This document shows positions 50,905 through 59,568 of a stretch of 64,000 bases of DNA, one piece after another. This DNA is from UBA1858 sp963976865. Lineage in GTDB: Bacteria; Pseudomonadota; Gammaproteobacteria; UBA4575. The DNA is taken from assembly GCA_963976865.1 (NCBI GenBank), contig CAXBLY010000005.1:62001-126000 (forward strand), in the 5' to 3' direction. The notes beneath the pieces were generated by a model that searched no databases, had not been told where the DNA came from, and saw only the letters and a list, made by a program, of their open reading frames with translations. Within the stretch, counting starts at the first letter, position 1; each line of letters opens with the position of its first letter. The translations under genes were made by a program, and so were the position numbers.

Positions 50905-52365
50905 ATGATCTTAAAAACAATTAGTCAAAAACCATCCCGTCTAGTTTGCTTGCTACTTTTTCCCGGCATAGCATCAATATCATACGCAGGTCCGTGGGAG
51001 ATAAATCCTCTTGTGGAAGCACGGATTGGCTATTCGGATAATGTTGAATTTGAAAGCAATGATGATGAAGAAAGCGGTTTTATTGGCCAGCTGAATCCGG
51101 GCGTTTCAATCCAGAAAAACGAAGGACGATTACTGGTTCAACTCGATTATCTTATGCAGAATTTTTACTATCTGGATGATGATGACTTGAGTACAAACCA
51201 AAAACTGGATTCAATAGCACGTTACGAATTCATTCCCCAAACATTCTTCCTCAACGGATATGCAAATATTTCGCAGGTGCTGGTTGACAGTAATCAGGGG
51301 ATATCTGTCAATAATATTAATAATACTGGCAATACGACAGATCAAAGAACACTGGGTATAGAGCCTGTCTGGGTGCAGAAACTAGGTACATATGCGCAAG
51401 CCAATCTGGCTTATCTCTATGCCGTTCAGGGCTTCGAAGATGAATCAGATGAAGAGGGAGTTGGAGGTGATATTGATGATAACGATCGCCAACGATTTCT
51501 GGCAAGTCTGGGGAATCAGGATGTTGAAAATGACCGTCTGGACTGGGCACTTCGATACAGTAATGAAAAGGTCGATTTTGAAGACGGAGAGGAATTTGAT
51601 TTTAGTGCGCAGTTAATTGAACTTGGATACAGTATTAGTCCGAGACTGCAGGTTGTAGGTACTTATGGTTATGAAAATAATGATTTTGGCGACGTTGTGT
51701 CTATTGATGAAGATGAGGATGGCACTTTTTGGGATGTGGGCATTATCTATGGCTTTGGTGAGTTTACAGCGCTGGAAGTCAGAAGAGGCGAGCGTTTTTT
51801 CGGGAAAACCTGGGAAGCTGATTTGACTGTTGGTGGTCCAAAACTGCAAGTAAATGCAAATTATGAAGAAATTACTAATCTCGAAGTACTGGATTCGATT
51901 AATAGCGATGGCTTTGATGCCCCGGAAAACCTGCTGCAAAATGATGTTAATACCAATGTTACTAACGACCGTAATTCAGTATCCATATCCAAGATATGGG
52001 ATGGTACAATTGCCTACACGGTGAGTAAAAGTACATTTGCGTTTAATGTTACTAATACTGATGTAGAGTTTCTGGACTCAAATGATACTCAAAAATACGC
52101 ATCCTATGCTTTTGGCTGGTTGTGGAATATTACCGGCATTAGTTCGCTGTTTACCTCTGTAGAGGAGCTGGAGAATGAGTCGTTTAATAATGGTGTTGAT
52201 GTGGAAACCAGCCTGCTTGATTTTGAAATTACGTATGTCAGGCAGCTTTCTGCAAAAACAGATTTTGATGTGAGTTATGTCTATTCCGAAGGAGATTCAG
52301 GCCTGGATGATGATGGGGACTTCACTTCCAATACTGTTTCTGTAGGATTGATACATAACTTTTGA
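50905..52365 (+). CDS. XrtA-associated outer-membrane beta-barrel protein
   Basis: A 486-aa outer-membrane protein (TIGR03016 type). Signal peptide (CLLLFPGIASISYA) followed by WEINPLVEARIGYSDNVEFESND. The rest alternates aromatic and polar residues in beta strands with acidic, Asp/Asn/Glu-rich loops, and ends in an aromatic residue (VSVGLIHNF), as required for barrel assembly. Probably the outer-membrane pore or anchor for the exopolysaccharide, which the short export lipoprotein would need. Preceded by its own ~230-bp gap. Confidence 0.88.
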   Translation: MILKTISQKPSRLVCLLLFPGIASISYAGPWEINPLVEARIGYSDNVEFESNDDEESGFIGQLNPGVSIQKNEGRLLVQLDYLMQNFYYLDDDDLSTNQKLDSIARYEFIPQTFFLNGYANISQVLVDSNQGISVNNINNTGNTTDQRTLGIEPVWVQKLGTYAQANLAYLYAVQGFEDESDEEGVGGDIDDNDRQRFLASLGNQDVENDRLDWALRYSNEKVDFEDGEEFDFSAQLIELGYSISPRLQVVGTYGYENNDFGDVVSIDEDEDGTFWDVGIIYGFGEFTALEVRRGERFFGKTWEADLTVGGPKLQVNANYEEITNLEVLDSINSDGFDAPENLLQNDVNTNVTNDRNSVSISKIWDGTIAYTVSKSTFAFNVTNTDVEFLDSNDTQKYASYAFGWLWNITGISSLFTSVEELENESFNNGVDVETSLLDFEITYVRQLSAKTDFDVSYVYSEGDSGLDDDGDFTSNTVSVGLIHNF

Positions 52366-52490
52366 TCCTTTCATGTAATCTGGCTGGAAGCATCTACTGA
52401 AAGTGAGAATTCGCTCTAGGTGAAGGTTTTCATCTTCTGATAACGTATGGAAAATCCAGCGCTTAACGATTAACTGAGTTTTCCAGCAAT

Positions 52491-53360
52491 ATGAATTTCA
52501 CTTCCCGACCGGTCGAGCAATCAGATGTCGATTGCAATATAAATGCAATGACTATTGATGTAGAAGACTATTTTCAGGTGTCTGCATTTAACGATAACAT
52601 CTCATTGGAAGAATGGTCAGATCATCGATGTCGTGTTGAAAGTAACATGGACAGAATACTGCAGCTTTTTTCCGAGAATGATGTTAAGGCAACATTTTTC
52701 ACGCTAGGCTGGATCGCTGAGAAATATCCAGACGTTGTCAGAAAAATTGTTGCGGGTGGTCATGAACTGGCGAGTCATGGGCGTAATCACAGGCGCGTAT
52801 TTGATCAAACGCCTAAGCAGTTTACGGAAGATATTAGTTATACCAAGAATCTGCTTGAAGATATTGGTGGTGTTGAAATAAAAGGTTACCGTGCGGCAAG
52901 TTTTTCTATCGATAATAGAAATCTTTGGGCGTACGACTGCCTGTCGAAGGCGGGTTATCAATATAGCTCAAGTGTCTACCCGGTACAGCATGACCACTAT
53001 GGCATGCCGGATGCTCCAAGGTTTAGCTTCTTCGCAAATGATGCCGGACTGGTAGAAATACCAATTTCCACGGTTAAGTGGATGAACCGACTCTGGCCGT
53101 CGGGTGGCGGAGGCTATTTCCGTTTTTTCCCGTATGCTGTTTCCAGGCGATTAATTCGTGCAATCAATCAGAAAGAACAGCGAAGCGCGATTTTTTATTT
53201 GCACCCCTGGGAAATTGATCCTGAACAGCCAAAGCAGGATAATTTGCCACTGAAAACAAAATTCAGGCATTACGTTAATCTTAAGCATACCTACAAGCGT
53301 CTGGAAAATTTATCAAAAGATTTTCGCTGGGACCGTATGGACCGGGTATTTTCGATTTGA
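52491..53360 (+). CDS. XrtA-system polysaccharide deacetylase (DUF3473)
   Basis: NodB-type deacetylase, 289 aa. MTIDVEDYFQVSAF contributes the catalytic and metal aspartates; HELASHGRNHRRV gives the metal histidines; FTLGWIAEKYPDVVRKI, GYRAASFSID and the C-terminal DUF3473 part (GGGYFRFFPYAVSRRLIRAIN, FYLHPWEIDPEQP) match TIGR03006. It probably removes N- or O-acetyl groups from the glycan. There is no signal peptide, so the site of action may be cytoplasmic. Confidence 0.93.
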   Translation: MNFTSRPVEQSDVDCNINAMTIDVEDYFQVSAFNDNISLEEWSDHRCRVESNMDRILQLFSENDVKATFFTLGWIAEKYPDVVRKIVAGGHELASHGRNHRRVFDQTPKQFTEDISYTKNLLEDIGGVEIKGYRAASFSIDNRNLWAYDCLSKAGYQYSSSVYPVQHDHYGMPDAPRFSFFANDAGLVEIPISTVKWMNRLWPSGGGGYFRFFPYAVSRRLIRAINQKEQRSAIFYLHPWEIDPEQPKQDNLPLKTKFRHYVNLKHTYKRLENLSKDFRWDRMDRVFSI

Positions 53361-53389
53361 ATCTGGATAACAATTAAGAACTATTCTTT

Positions 53390-54430
53390 ATGAGTGCTAT
53401 AGACATCTGTCAGATGACTGGATCTGATATCGAGATATGGAATCAGTATGTGAATCAGTCAAGTGATTCGACATTCTTTCACCTGGCACAGTGGCAAACA
53501 ATATTCGAGAAAATATTAAATCATCGCCCGTATTATCTGATGGCAAAGGCAAGCGATAAAGTTGTTGGTATATTTCCGCTAGTGCAGGTGAAAAGCCGGT
53601 TATTTGGGAATGCGCTTATTTCGGTTCCATTCGCTGTATATGGCGGTGCCATTGCGGATAACGAAGCTGCACATAATGCATTGTCTGAGCGAGCAGTAGA
53701 GCTCGCAAATGAATTGAAAGTGGATTATGTCGAGGTACGTGAACAGCAAAGGTCTGAATTTGCCAGTCCCGACTGGCAAGAGAAAAATTTGTATGTGACA
53801 TTCCAAAAAGAACTGTTTGACAATGAAGAGGAAAATTTTAAGGCTATTCCGCGCAAGCAGCGCGCGGTAGTGAGAAAAGCGATTGAATACGGTTTGACGT
53901 CGGAATGGGATACAAATGCTGATCGGTTTTATGCCATGTATTCCGAGAGTGTTCGCAATCTTGGAACACCTGTACTTTCAAGGAAATATTATCAGTCTTT
54001 AATGGACACTTTTGGAGAAAAGTGCAAAGTACTTACGATCCTGGATAAAGGGGTCCCTGTTTCCAGTGTGCTTAATTTCTACTTTAAAGATCAGGTGCTT
54101 CCTTTTTATGGTGGAGGTCCGGCGCAGGCCAGAGCATGCAGGGCTAACGATTTTATGTACTGGGAGTTGATGCGTCTTAGTGTTGCACAGGGCATAAAAG
54201 TGTTTGATTTTGGGCGAAGCAAGGATGGAGCAGGTTCGTATCGCTTCAAAAAGCATTGGGGGTTTTCACCACAGCCACTCCATTATCGGTTCCATTTGAT
54301 CAATACCAGCAGCCTGCCTGATTTGAGTCCGGTTAATCCGAAGTATCAGCTAGCGATCAGAATGTGGCAAAAGTTACCGCTTCCTGTCACTCATATCCTG
54401 GGGCCTGTGATTGCCAGAAATCTGGGCTAA
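53390..54430 (+). CDS. FemAB-like XrtA-associated protein
   Basis: A 346-aa GNAT/FemAB-type protein. N-terminal FFHLAQWQTIFEKILNHRPYYLMAKASDKVVGIFPLVQV, central RKQRAVVRKAIEYGL, and C-terminal VLPFYGGGPAQARACRANDFMYWELMRLSVAQGIKVFDFGRSKDGAGSYRFKKHWGF. The last section is characteristic of TIGR03019. FemAB relatives transfer amino acids from aminoacyl-tRNA; here the probable role is adding an aminoacyl or acyl group to the glycan, which is inference. It follows the deacetylase by 29 bp. Confidence 0.9.
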   Translation: MSAIDICQMTGSDIEIWNQYVNQSSDSTFFHLAQWQTIFEKILNHRPYYLMAKASDKVVGIFPLVQVKSRLFGNALISVPFAVYGGAIADNEAAHNALSERAVELANELKVDYVEVREQQRSEFASPDWQEKNLYVTFQKELFDNEEENFKAIPRKQRAVVRKAIEYGLTSEWDTNADRFYAMYSESVRNLGTPVLSRKYYQSLMDTFGEKCKVLTILDKGVPVSSVLNFYFKDQVLPFYGGGPAQARACRANDFMYWELMRLSVAQGIKVFDFGRSKDGAGSYRFKKHWGFSPQPLHYRFHLINTSSLPDLSPVNPKYQLAIRMWQKLPLPVTHILGPVIARNLG

Positions 54431-54483
54431 AAGCAGATAGGGATTCAGCAACAGGCTGATGAACAGGCATTGATAGAAGCCAG

Positions 54484-54510
54484 TCACAAACAAATAAAAT
54501 TTATTTGTGA
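54484..54510. repeat. A/T-rich palindrome upstream of the glycosyltransferase gene
   Basis: TCACAAA (54484-54490) and TTTGTGA (54504-54510) form inverted arms; an inner register CAAATAAA/TTTATTTG also pairs. It lies within the 189-bp gap before the TIGR03087-type gene. It could be a dyad operator, but the A/T content makes chance plausible. Confidence 0.3.
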
Positions 54511-54619
54511 TAACAGTGAAGTAATTCTAATAAACACAGATGGTTATTGGCTATAGTCGTGGAAAATAGCCTTGATCAATAATGATTAGGCCTGAATTCT
54601 AAGGTAGTGCCATCTGTAT

Positions 54620-55846
54620 ATGAAAATATTATTTGTCTGTCACCGATTCCCGTATCCGCCAAACGAAGGAGGGAAGATACGTTCGTTTAATATGATAACT
54701 CACCTTCAGCAGCAACATGATGTCACGGTTGCGTCTCTGGTGGAATCAAAGATAGAGCAAACTGACGTTGACGGAATCAAACCATATTGTCATTCATATG
54801 TTGCGCAACGTATGAATAAACCTGTTGCATGGTTAAAAGCAGTATTGTGCTTGCTGACGTCGATACCTTCGTCGATGGGATACTTTCATTCATGGAAGCT
54901 GGGGAGGAAAATTAAAACACTCCTGAAAGAACATAAATACGATTTAATCGTTGTGCATTGTTCCTCAGTCGCGCATTTTGTTTTATCTGCAAGTGATACT
55001 CCAAAAGTTCTGGATTTTTGTGATATGGATTCGCAAAAATGGTTAATCTATGCCAAACACAAGCCGTTTCCTTTGTCACTGATTTACTGGTTAGAGGGAA
55101 TCAAGTTGCAGCGCGCCGAAAAGAATCTGGCCAGGCAATTTGACAGCTCATCAGTCGCGACTGCATTTGAGCTGGAAACACTGGAGCAATTCCGTTCTGG
55201 ACGTTCGTCTTTTTGTTTTCCAAATGGTGTGGATACAAAATATTTCACGCCAGTTGAGCGTGGCTATGATGAAAATACAATTTGTTTCATGGGTAAAATG
55301 AATTACTACCCTAATGAGAAATGCATGCTTCAATTTAGCGAGAATGTATTTCCACTGTTGCGTGCAAAATATCCTGATTTAAAGCTATGTATTGTAGGGT
55401 CAAACCCTACAAGTAGAATATTAGCGCTAGCTGACACCGATGGAATAGAAGTGACAGGTCGTGTTGCTGATGTTAGACCGTATGTTCAGCAGGCAGCATT
55501 GACCATCGTTCCACTCGAAATTGCGCGTGGTACACAAAACAAGATTTTAGAATCTATGGCGATGGGAGTGCCTGTAGTCTGCAGTGATGTTGCTGCACGA
55601 GGGATAGATGCGATAGCGGGAGAGCATGTCCTGGTAGCAAAAACAAGTAGAGAATATGTTATGCAAATTTCACGTGTTCTGGATAGTGCTGACGAGAGAT
55701 CAAGACTCTCGAAGGCGGGGAGAGCGCGTATGTTGACTCATCATAGCTGGAGTATTGCTATGGAAAAGATGGATGCAAATCTTGAAAATCAACAGGTCGT
55801 CGATGTTGATGTTTCAGATGCGAATATGCAAGAAAATCATATTTAA
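54620..55846 (+). CDS. XrtA-system glycosyltransferase (TIGR03087 type)
   Basis: GT-B (family 4 like) glycosyltransferase, 408 aa. Begins MKILFVCHRFPYPPNEGGKIRSFNMITHL; VHCSSVAHFVL, LDFCDMDSQKW, FPNGVDTKYF and GKMNYYPNEKCMLQF follow; the acceptor/donor region has VGSNPTSRILAL, VTGRVADVRPYVQQAALTIVPLEIARGTQNKILESMAMGVPVVCS. This matches the exosortase/EpsH1-associated sugar transferases. Transfers a sugar to the growing lipid-linked unit at the cytoplasmic face; the sugar is unknown. Confidence 0.92.
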   Translation: MKILFVCHRFPYPPNEGGKIRSFNMITHLQQQHDVTVASLVESKIEQTDVDGIKPYCHSYVAQRMNKPVAWLKAVLCLLTSIPSSMGYFHSWKLGRKIKTLLKEHKYDLIVVHCSSVAHFVLSASDTPKVLDFCDMDSQKWLIYAKHKPFPLSLIYWLEGIKLQRAEKNLARQFDSSSVATAFELETLEQFRSGRSSFCFPNGVDTKYFTPVERGYDENTICFMGKMNYYPNEKCMLQFSENVFPLLRAKYPDLKLCIVGSNPTSRILALADTDGIEVTGRVADVRPYVQQAALTIVPLEIARGTQNKILESMAMGVPVVCSDVAARGIDAIAGEHVLVAKTSREYVMQISRVLDSADERSRLSKAGRARMLTHHSWSIAMEKMDANLENQQVVDVDVSDANMQENHI

Positions 55847-55848
55847 AA

Positions 55849-57084
55849 ATGCCTGTTATGAAAATTTTACATGTACTAGATCATTCTATTCCATTACATA
55901 GTGGCTACACATTCCGCACTTGTTCAATACTGCACGAGCAAGCCATGCTGGGTTGGGAAACAACTCACGTGACAAGTATTAAACATATTAATCCGCAAAG
56001 TTCAGAAGAAACGCATGGCAAACTGAAATTCTATCGAACGGAAAGTAAAAGCAAGTTGTTATCGCGTATTCCTATTGTTAATCAGCTTTATGTCATTCGA
56101 AGCTTGCAAAAACGTGTGGTAGAGGTAATTGAACGTGAGAAGCCAGATATTATTCATGCACATTCCCCGTGTCTAAATGGTATTGCAGCATTACTCGCCG
56201 CAAAGAAATTCTCAATTCCTGTGGTGTATGAAATGCGTGCATCCTGGGAAGATGCAGCCGTTGAACATGGCACTACAACAGAAGGCAGTTTCCGTTATCG
56301 GCTGACGCGTGCTTTAGAAACATTTGTTTTTAAGAGAGTGCATGGAATTACTACTATTTGTAATGGCTTGAAAAGCGATATCACCAGCAGGAGCATTGGC
56401 CAAACGCCAATTCAGGTGATCCCAAACGCGGTGAATGCAGAAGAATTCGAAGGTGAATCTTCCATTCAGGAGGATTTGCGGAAAAAATATAATCTGGGAA
56501 ATAGTTATGTCGCTGGTTTTATCGGTTCTTTCTATGCTTATGAAGGACTGGAGCTGTTTGTCAAAGCGCTGCATAAAATGCGTGATGGTGATTTGAATGT
56601 TAAGGGTCTGCTTGTTGGGGGTGGTCCTGAAGATGAAAAACTGCGTAACCTGGTCAAAGAGTTGGGCTTGCAGGACAGAATTATCTTTACCGGACGCGTG
56701 CCGCATTCCGATGTTGAAGCGTATTACGATTTAATAGATGTACTCGTATATCCGCGCAAGTCGGCAAGGCTTACAGATATTGTAACCCCTCTCAAGCCGT
56801 TGGAGGCAATGGCAATGGGAAAGGTGTTTATCGCGTCGAATGTAGGTGGGCACGCTGAATTGGTGCCAGAACGACTGCATTCCGTTTTATTTGAAGCAGG
56901 ATCTGTCGATGCGCTGGTAGATTCTTTGCAGTCAGCCATCGCGAATAAGCCTCTAAAAGCACTGTTTTCTGGATGGGCGCGCAAATATGTAAAGGCTGAG
57001 CGAAACTGGAAAAAAAGTGTATATGGTTATGTGGATTTATATAGAAAAGCTCAGGAAAGACATGCAGCTTTTGCAAAAGTGTGA
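55849..57084 (+). CDS. XrtA-system glycosyltransferase (TIGR04063 type)
   Basis: Second GT-B glycosyltransferase, 411 aa, starting 2 bp after the previous gene. Opening MKILHVLDHSIPLHSGYTFRTCSIL is typical of exosortase-A-associated TIGR04063. Further: HAHSPCLNGIAALLAAKKF, VIPNAVNAEEFEG, GGGPEDEKLRNLVKELGL, FTGRVPHSDVEAYYDLIDVLVYPRKSARLTDIVTPLKPLEAMAMGK. Start ATG 55849 or the in-frame ATG 55858. Confidence 0.92.
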   Translation: MPVMKILHVLDHSIPLHSGYTFRTCSILHEQAMLGWETTHVTSIKHINPQSSEETHGKLKFYRTESKSKLLSRIPIVNQLYVIRSLQKRVVEVIEREKPDIIHAHSPCLNGIAALLAAKKFSIPVVYEMRASWEDAAVEHGTTTEGSFRYRLTRALETFVFKRVHGITTICNGLKSDITSRSIGQTPIQVIPNAVNAEEFEGESSIQEDLRKKYNLGNSYVAGFIGSFYAYEGLELFVKALHKMRDGDLNVKGLLVGGGPEDEKLRNLVKELGLQDRIIFTGRVPHSDVEAYYDLIDVLVYPRKSARLTDIVTPLKPLEAMAMGKVFIASNVGGHAELVPERLHSVLFEAGSVDALVDSLQSAIANKPLKALFSGWARKYVKAERNWKKSVYGYVDLYRKAQERHAAFAKV

Positions 57085-57163
57085 AGCAGTTCACTTTTTT
57101 TGAAATGGCAAATCTGGGACGAGGTTGGTAATAGTTCAATCTGGTTTGGAGTAAAGTTAAGCA

Positions 57164-58132
57164 GTGAATAGAGTGTTAAAACCAATTTTCCAGCAAACAG
57201 TGGGAGCATTGTCTGGTCACCGGGCAAATAATAAATTGCTGGTGCTTACGTATCATCGTGTGCTGGCAGAGTATGACCCTGTGATAGATGAAGTGGATGC
57301 AGTGCAGTTTACCCGGCAGATGGAAACACTGGCTGAATACTTTAATGTCGTCAGTCTGGAAAATGGTCTAGAGCAAATGCGAGCCGGAACACTGCCAAGT
57401 AGCTCCGTATGTATTACTTTCGATGATGGTTATCGAGATAACTATGACGTTGCGTTGCCTATTTTGTCAGCTTTAAATTTGCCAGCAACATTCTTTATTG
57501 CGACTGGCTATTTAGGCGATGGAATAATGTGGAATGATGTGGTTAGACACTCAATAAGGAATACTTCGTTACAAAAACTGGATCTGCGGGAATTTTCTAT
57601 GGGTGAGGTATTGATTGATTCTCAACAGAAAAAAGTTCAGTTAATTGAGAAGTTGCTTGGCCATATTAAATATAACGTGGTTGATCGTCGTATAACGTTG
57701 GTTAATAGATTAAAGGAAATTGCTCAAGTCGAAAATACTGAACGTTTGATGATGAACGAGCATGAGGTGAAAGAATTGGCACGTGCAGGGATGGAGATCG
57801 GAGGTCATACGGTGAATCATCCAATATTGACCTGTGAAGACGAAGACGAAGCCCGGCGCGAAATCACAGAAGGCAAAATGTTTCTGGAAATGTTGTTAAA
57901 CAGGAAATTAAGGTTTTTTGCTTACCCTAATGGACAATATTCAAAAGATTACAATGAGCAGCATATGAAAATTGTTAAAGAAGCGGGTTTTGATGCGGCA
58001 GTAACAACTAATAATGGTGTGATAGATAAAAGTTCAGGTGTATTTGAGTTACCGAGAATCTGCATTGATCACACGACTAAGTTTAAATTTGGTGTTTCTT
58101 TGGCGCGCGGCTATGTGCAGTACGCCAACTAA
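57164..58132 (+). CDS. Polysaccharide deacetylase family protein
   Basis: Second NodB-type deacetylase, 322 aa, different from the DUF3473 one. Conserved TYHRV, CITFDDGYRDNYDVALPILSALNLPATFFIATGYLG, EIGGHTVNHPILT and FAYPNGQYSKDYN. Start GTG 57164 with no strong signal peptide. Modifies hexosamines in the glycan or its carrier. Having two deacetylases in one exosortase locus is common. It lies 79 bp after the glycosyltransferase. Confidence 0.9.
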   Translation: MNRVLKPIFQQTVGALSGHRANNKLLVLTYHRVLAEYDPVIDEVDAVQFTRQMETLAEYFNVVSLENGLEQMRAGTLPSSSVCITFDDGYRDNYDVALPILSALNLPATFFIATGYLGDGIMWNDVVRHSIRNTSLQKLDLREFSMGEVLIDSQQKKVQLIEKLLGHIKYNVVDRRITLVNRLKEIAQVENTERLMMNEHEVKELARAGMEIGGHTVNHPILTCEDEDEARREITEGKMFLEMLLNRKLRFFAYPNGQYSKDYNEQHMKIVKEAGFDAAVTTNNGVIDKSSGVFELPRICIDHTTKFKFGVSLARGYVQYAN

Positions 58133-58157
58133 TAATGTATGAAAAGTTGAGATTACA

Positions 58158-59471
58158 ATGCGAGATATACTGCTAACGTTAATTGTGTTTGGGTTTATCC
58201 CCTTTATTTTTGTCAGACCCTATGTCGGCATTCTGGTTTGGAGTTGGCTAGGGTTTATGAATCCGCAGAGATTATGTTTCGGGTTTGCATATGATTTTCC
58301 TTTTTCAAAGCTGATTGGTGCAATTACCATTATCGCTTTCTTTTATTATAAGGATAAAATCGTGCCAAAAGGCACGGGTTTGCTATGGATACTGGTGGCC
58401 TACGTTGTATGGGTGTCAATAACCACGACTATGGCGCTGTATCCAGAGGAAGCACTCTTCCAGTGGAGTACTTTCTTGAAAATCATGGCGATGGTTTTGT
58501 TAATTATTTTTATGGCGAGTGATAAAGACAAAGTGAATGCCTTGGTTGCGACCATCGTATTTTCATTGGGTTATTTTGGATTCAAAGGCGGCGTGTTTAC
58601 TATTATGACTGCAGGTGCCTATCATGTATGGGGACCGCCAGCGTCATTTATTACGGATAATAATGCGCTTGGACTCGCACTGGTGATGACTTTGCCATTG
58701 ATGTGGTATTTGCATTCACTTTTCAAGAAGAAGCTATATCGTAACTTTACCCTGGTAATGATGGTATTCACTGCCTTCGCCATTCTGGGAACACAGTCCA
58801 GAGGTGGGTTCCTGGCGTTAATAGCAATGACAGGTTTCTTGGTATTGAAGAGTAAAGCTAAATTTAAAGTGGCAACTATAGTTATTATTCTTGCGCCGTT
58901 ACTGTATGTATTTATGCCTCAAAGCTGGCATGATCGTATGGATACAATCAAAAACTACCAACAGGATGAATCAGCAATGATGCGTATCAATGCCTGGGAG
59001 TTTTCGATTAATCTTGCCAAGGATTATCCTGTTGCCGGAGGTGGATACAGCACGTTTACTGAAGAGTTGTTTAGACGCTACTCGGAACGTCCTGAGGTGC
59101 CCTGGACAGGCCCGCACAGTATTTACTTTGAGTCTTTAGCCGAGCATGGTTATGTGGGCTTAACGCTGTTCGTACTCATGCTGATAATTCTGTATCGTAC
59201 GATGGGCAGTATTATGAAAAATGCGCCCAAGTATGAAGACATGTTGTGGATGAGAGACCTTGCAGCAATGATTCAAGTAAGTCTCGTGGGGTATATGGTA
59301 GCCGGTCTGTTCTTGGAGATGGCTAAATTCGATTTATTATATGCTCTGGTAGGAATTGGGATAACAATGTCTACACTACTCCATAAGCGGCAGATGCAGG
59401 AATCCAGTTTGCCAGACAGCGATATTAATAAAAGCGTGTCTGGCGGCATGACCGTAGCTATAGGGAAATAA
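58158..59471 (+). CDS. XrtA-associated O-antigen ligase/polymerase-like membrane protein
   Basis: A 437-aa polytopic protein with about ten transmembrane helices and a periplasmic loop. Starts MRDILLTLIVFGFIPFIFVRPYVGILVWSWLGFMNPQRLCFGFAYDFPF, has RGGFLALIAMTGFLVLKSKAK, GGYSTFTEELFRRYSERPEVPWTGPHSIYFESLAEHGYVGL (the Wzy_C periplasmic region). Matches the exosortase-A-associated putative O-glycosylation ligase (TIGR03097). It may polymerise the exopolysaccharide repeat or transfer glycan to proteins; the two cannot be told apart here. Confidence 0.9.
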   Translation: MRDILLTLIVFGFIPFIFVRPYVGILVWSWLGFMNPQRLCFGFAYDFPFSKLIGAITIIAFFYYKDKIVPKGTGLLWILVAYVVWVSITTTMALYPEEALFQWSTFLKIMAMVLLIIFMASDKDKVNALVATIVFSLGYFGFKGGVFTIMTAGAYHVWGPPASFITDNNALGLALVMTLPLMWYLHSLFKKKLYRNFTLVMMVFTAFAILGTQSRGGFLALIAMTGFLVLKSKAKFKVATIVIILAPLLYVFMPQSWHDRMDTIKNYQQDESAMMRINAWEFSINLAKDYPVAGGGYSTFTEELFRRYSERPEVPWTGPHSIYFESLAEHGYVGLTLFVLMLIILYRTMGSIMKNAPKYEDMLWMRDLAAMIQVSLVGYMVAGLFLEMAKFDLLYALVGIGITMSTLLHKRQMQESSLPDSDINKSVSGGMTVAIGK

Positions 59472-59541
59472 GTAAACGTTTCGAATAGAAGAATTTTTTA
59501 TTTTTCTTGAGCGCGTTAGTTAAACAAAGTGCATGAAAGGT

Positions 59542-59568
59542 CGATGGCTATTGAGCATCTAGCCATCG
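59542..59568. terminator. 9-bp inverted repeat spanning the stop codon of the asparagine-synthase-like gene
   Basis: Arms CGATGGCTA (59542-59550) and TAGCCATCG (59560-59568), 9-nt loop, covering the last codons and stop of the leftward gene. The T-rich stretch at 59490-59506 lies further downstream on the minus strand as an A-run, so this is not a classical terminator. Between convergent genes. Confidence 0.3.
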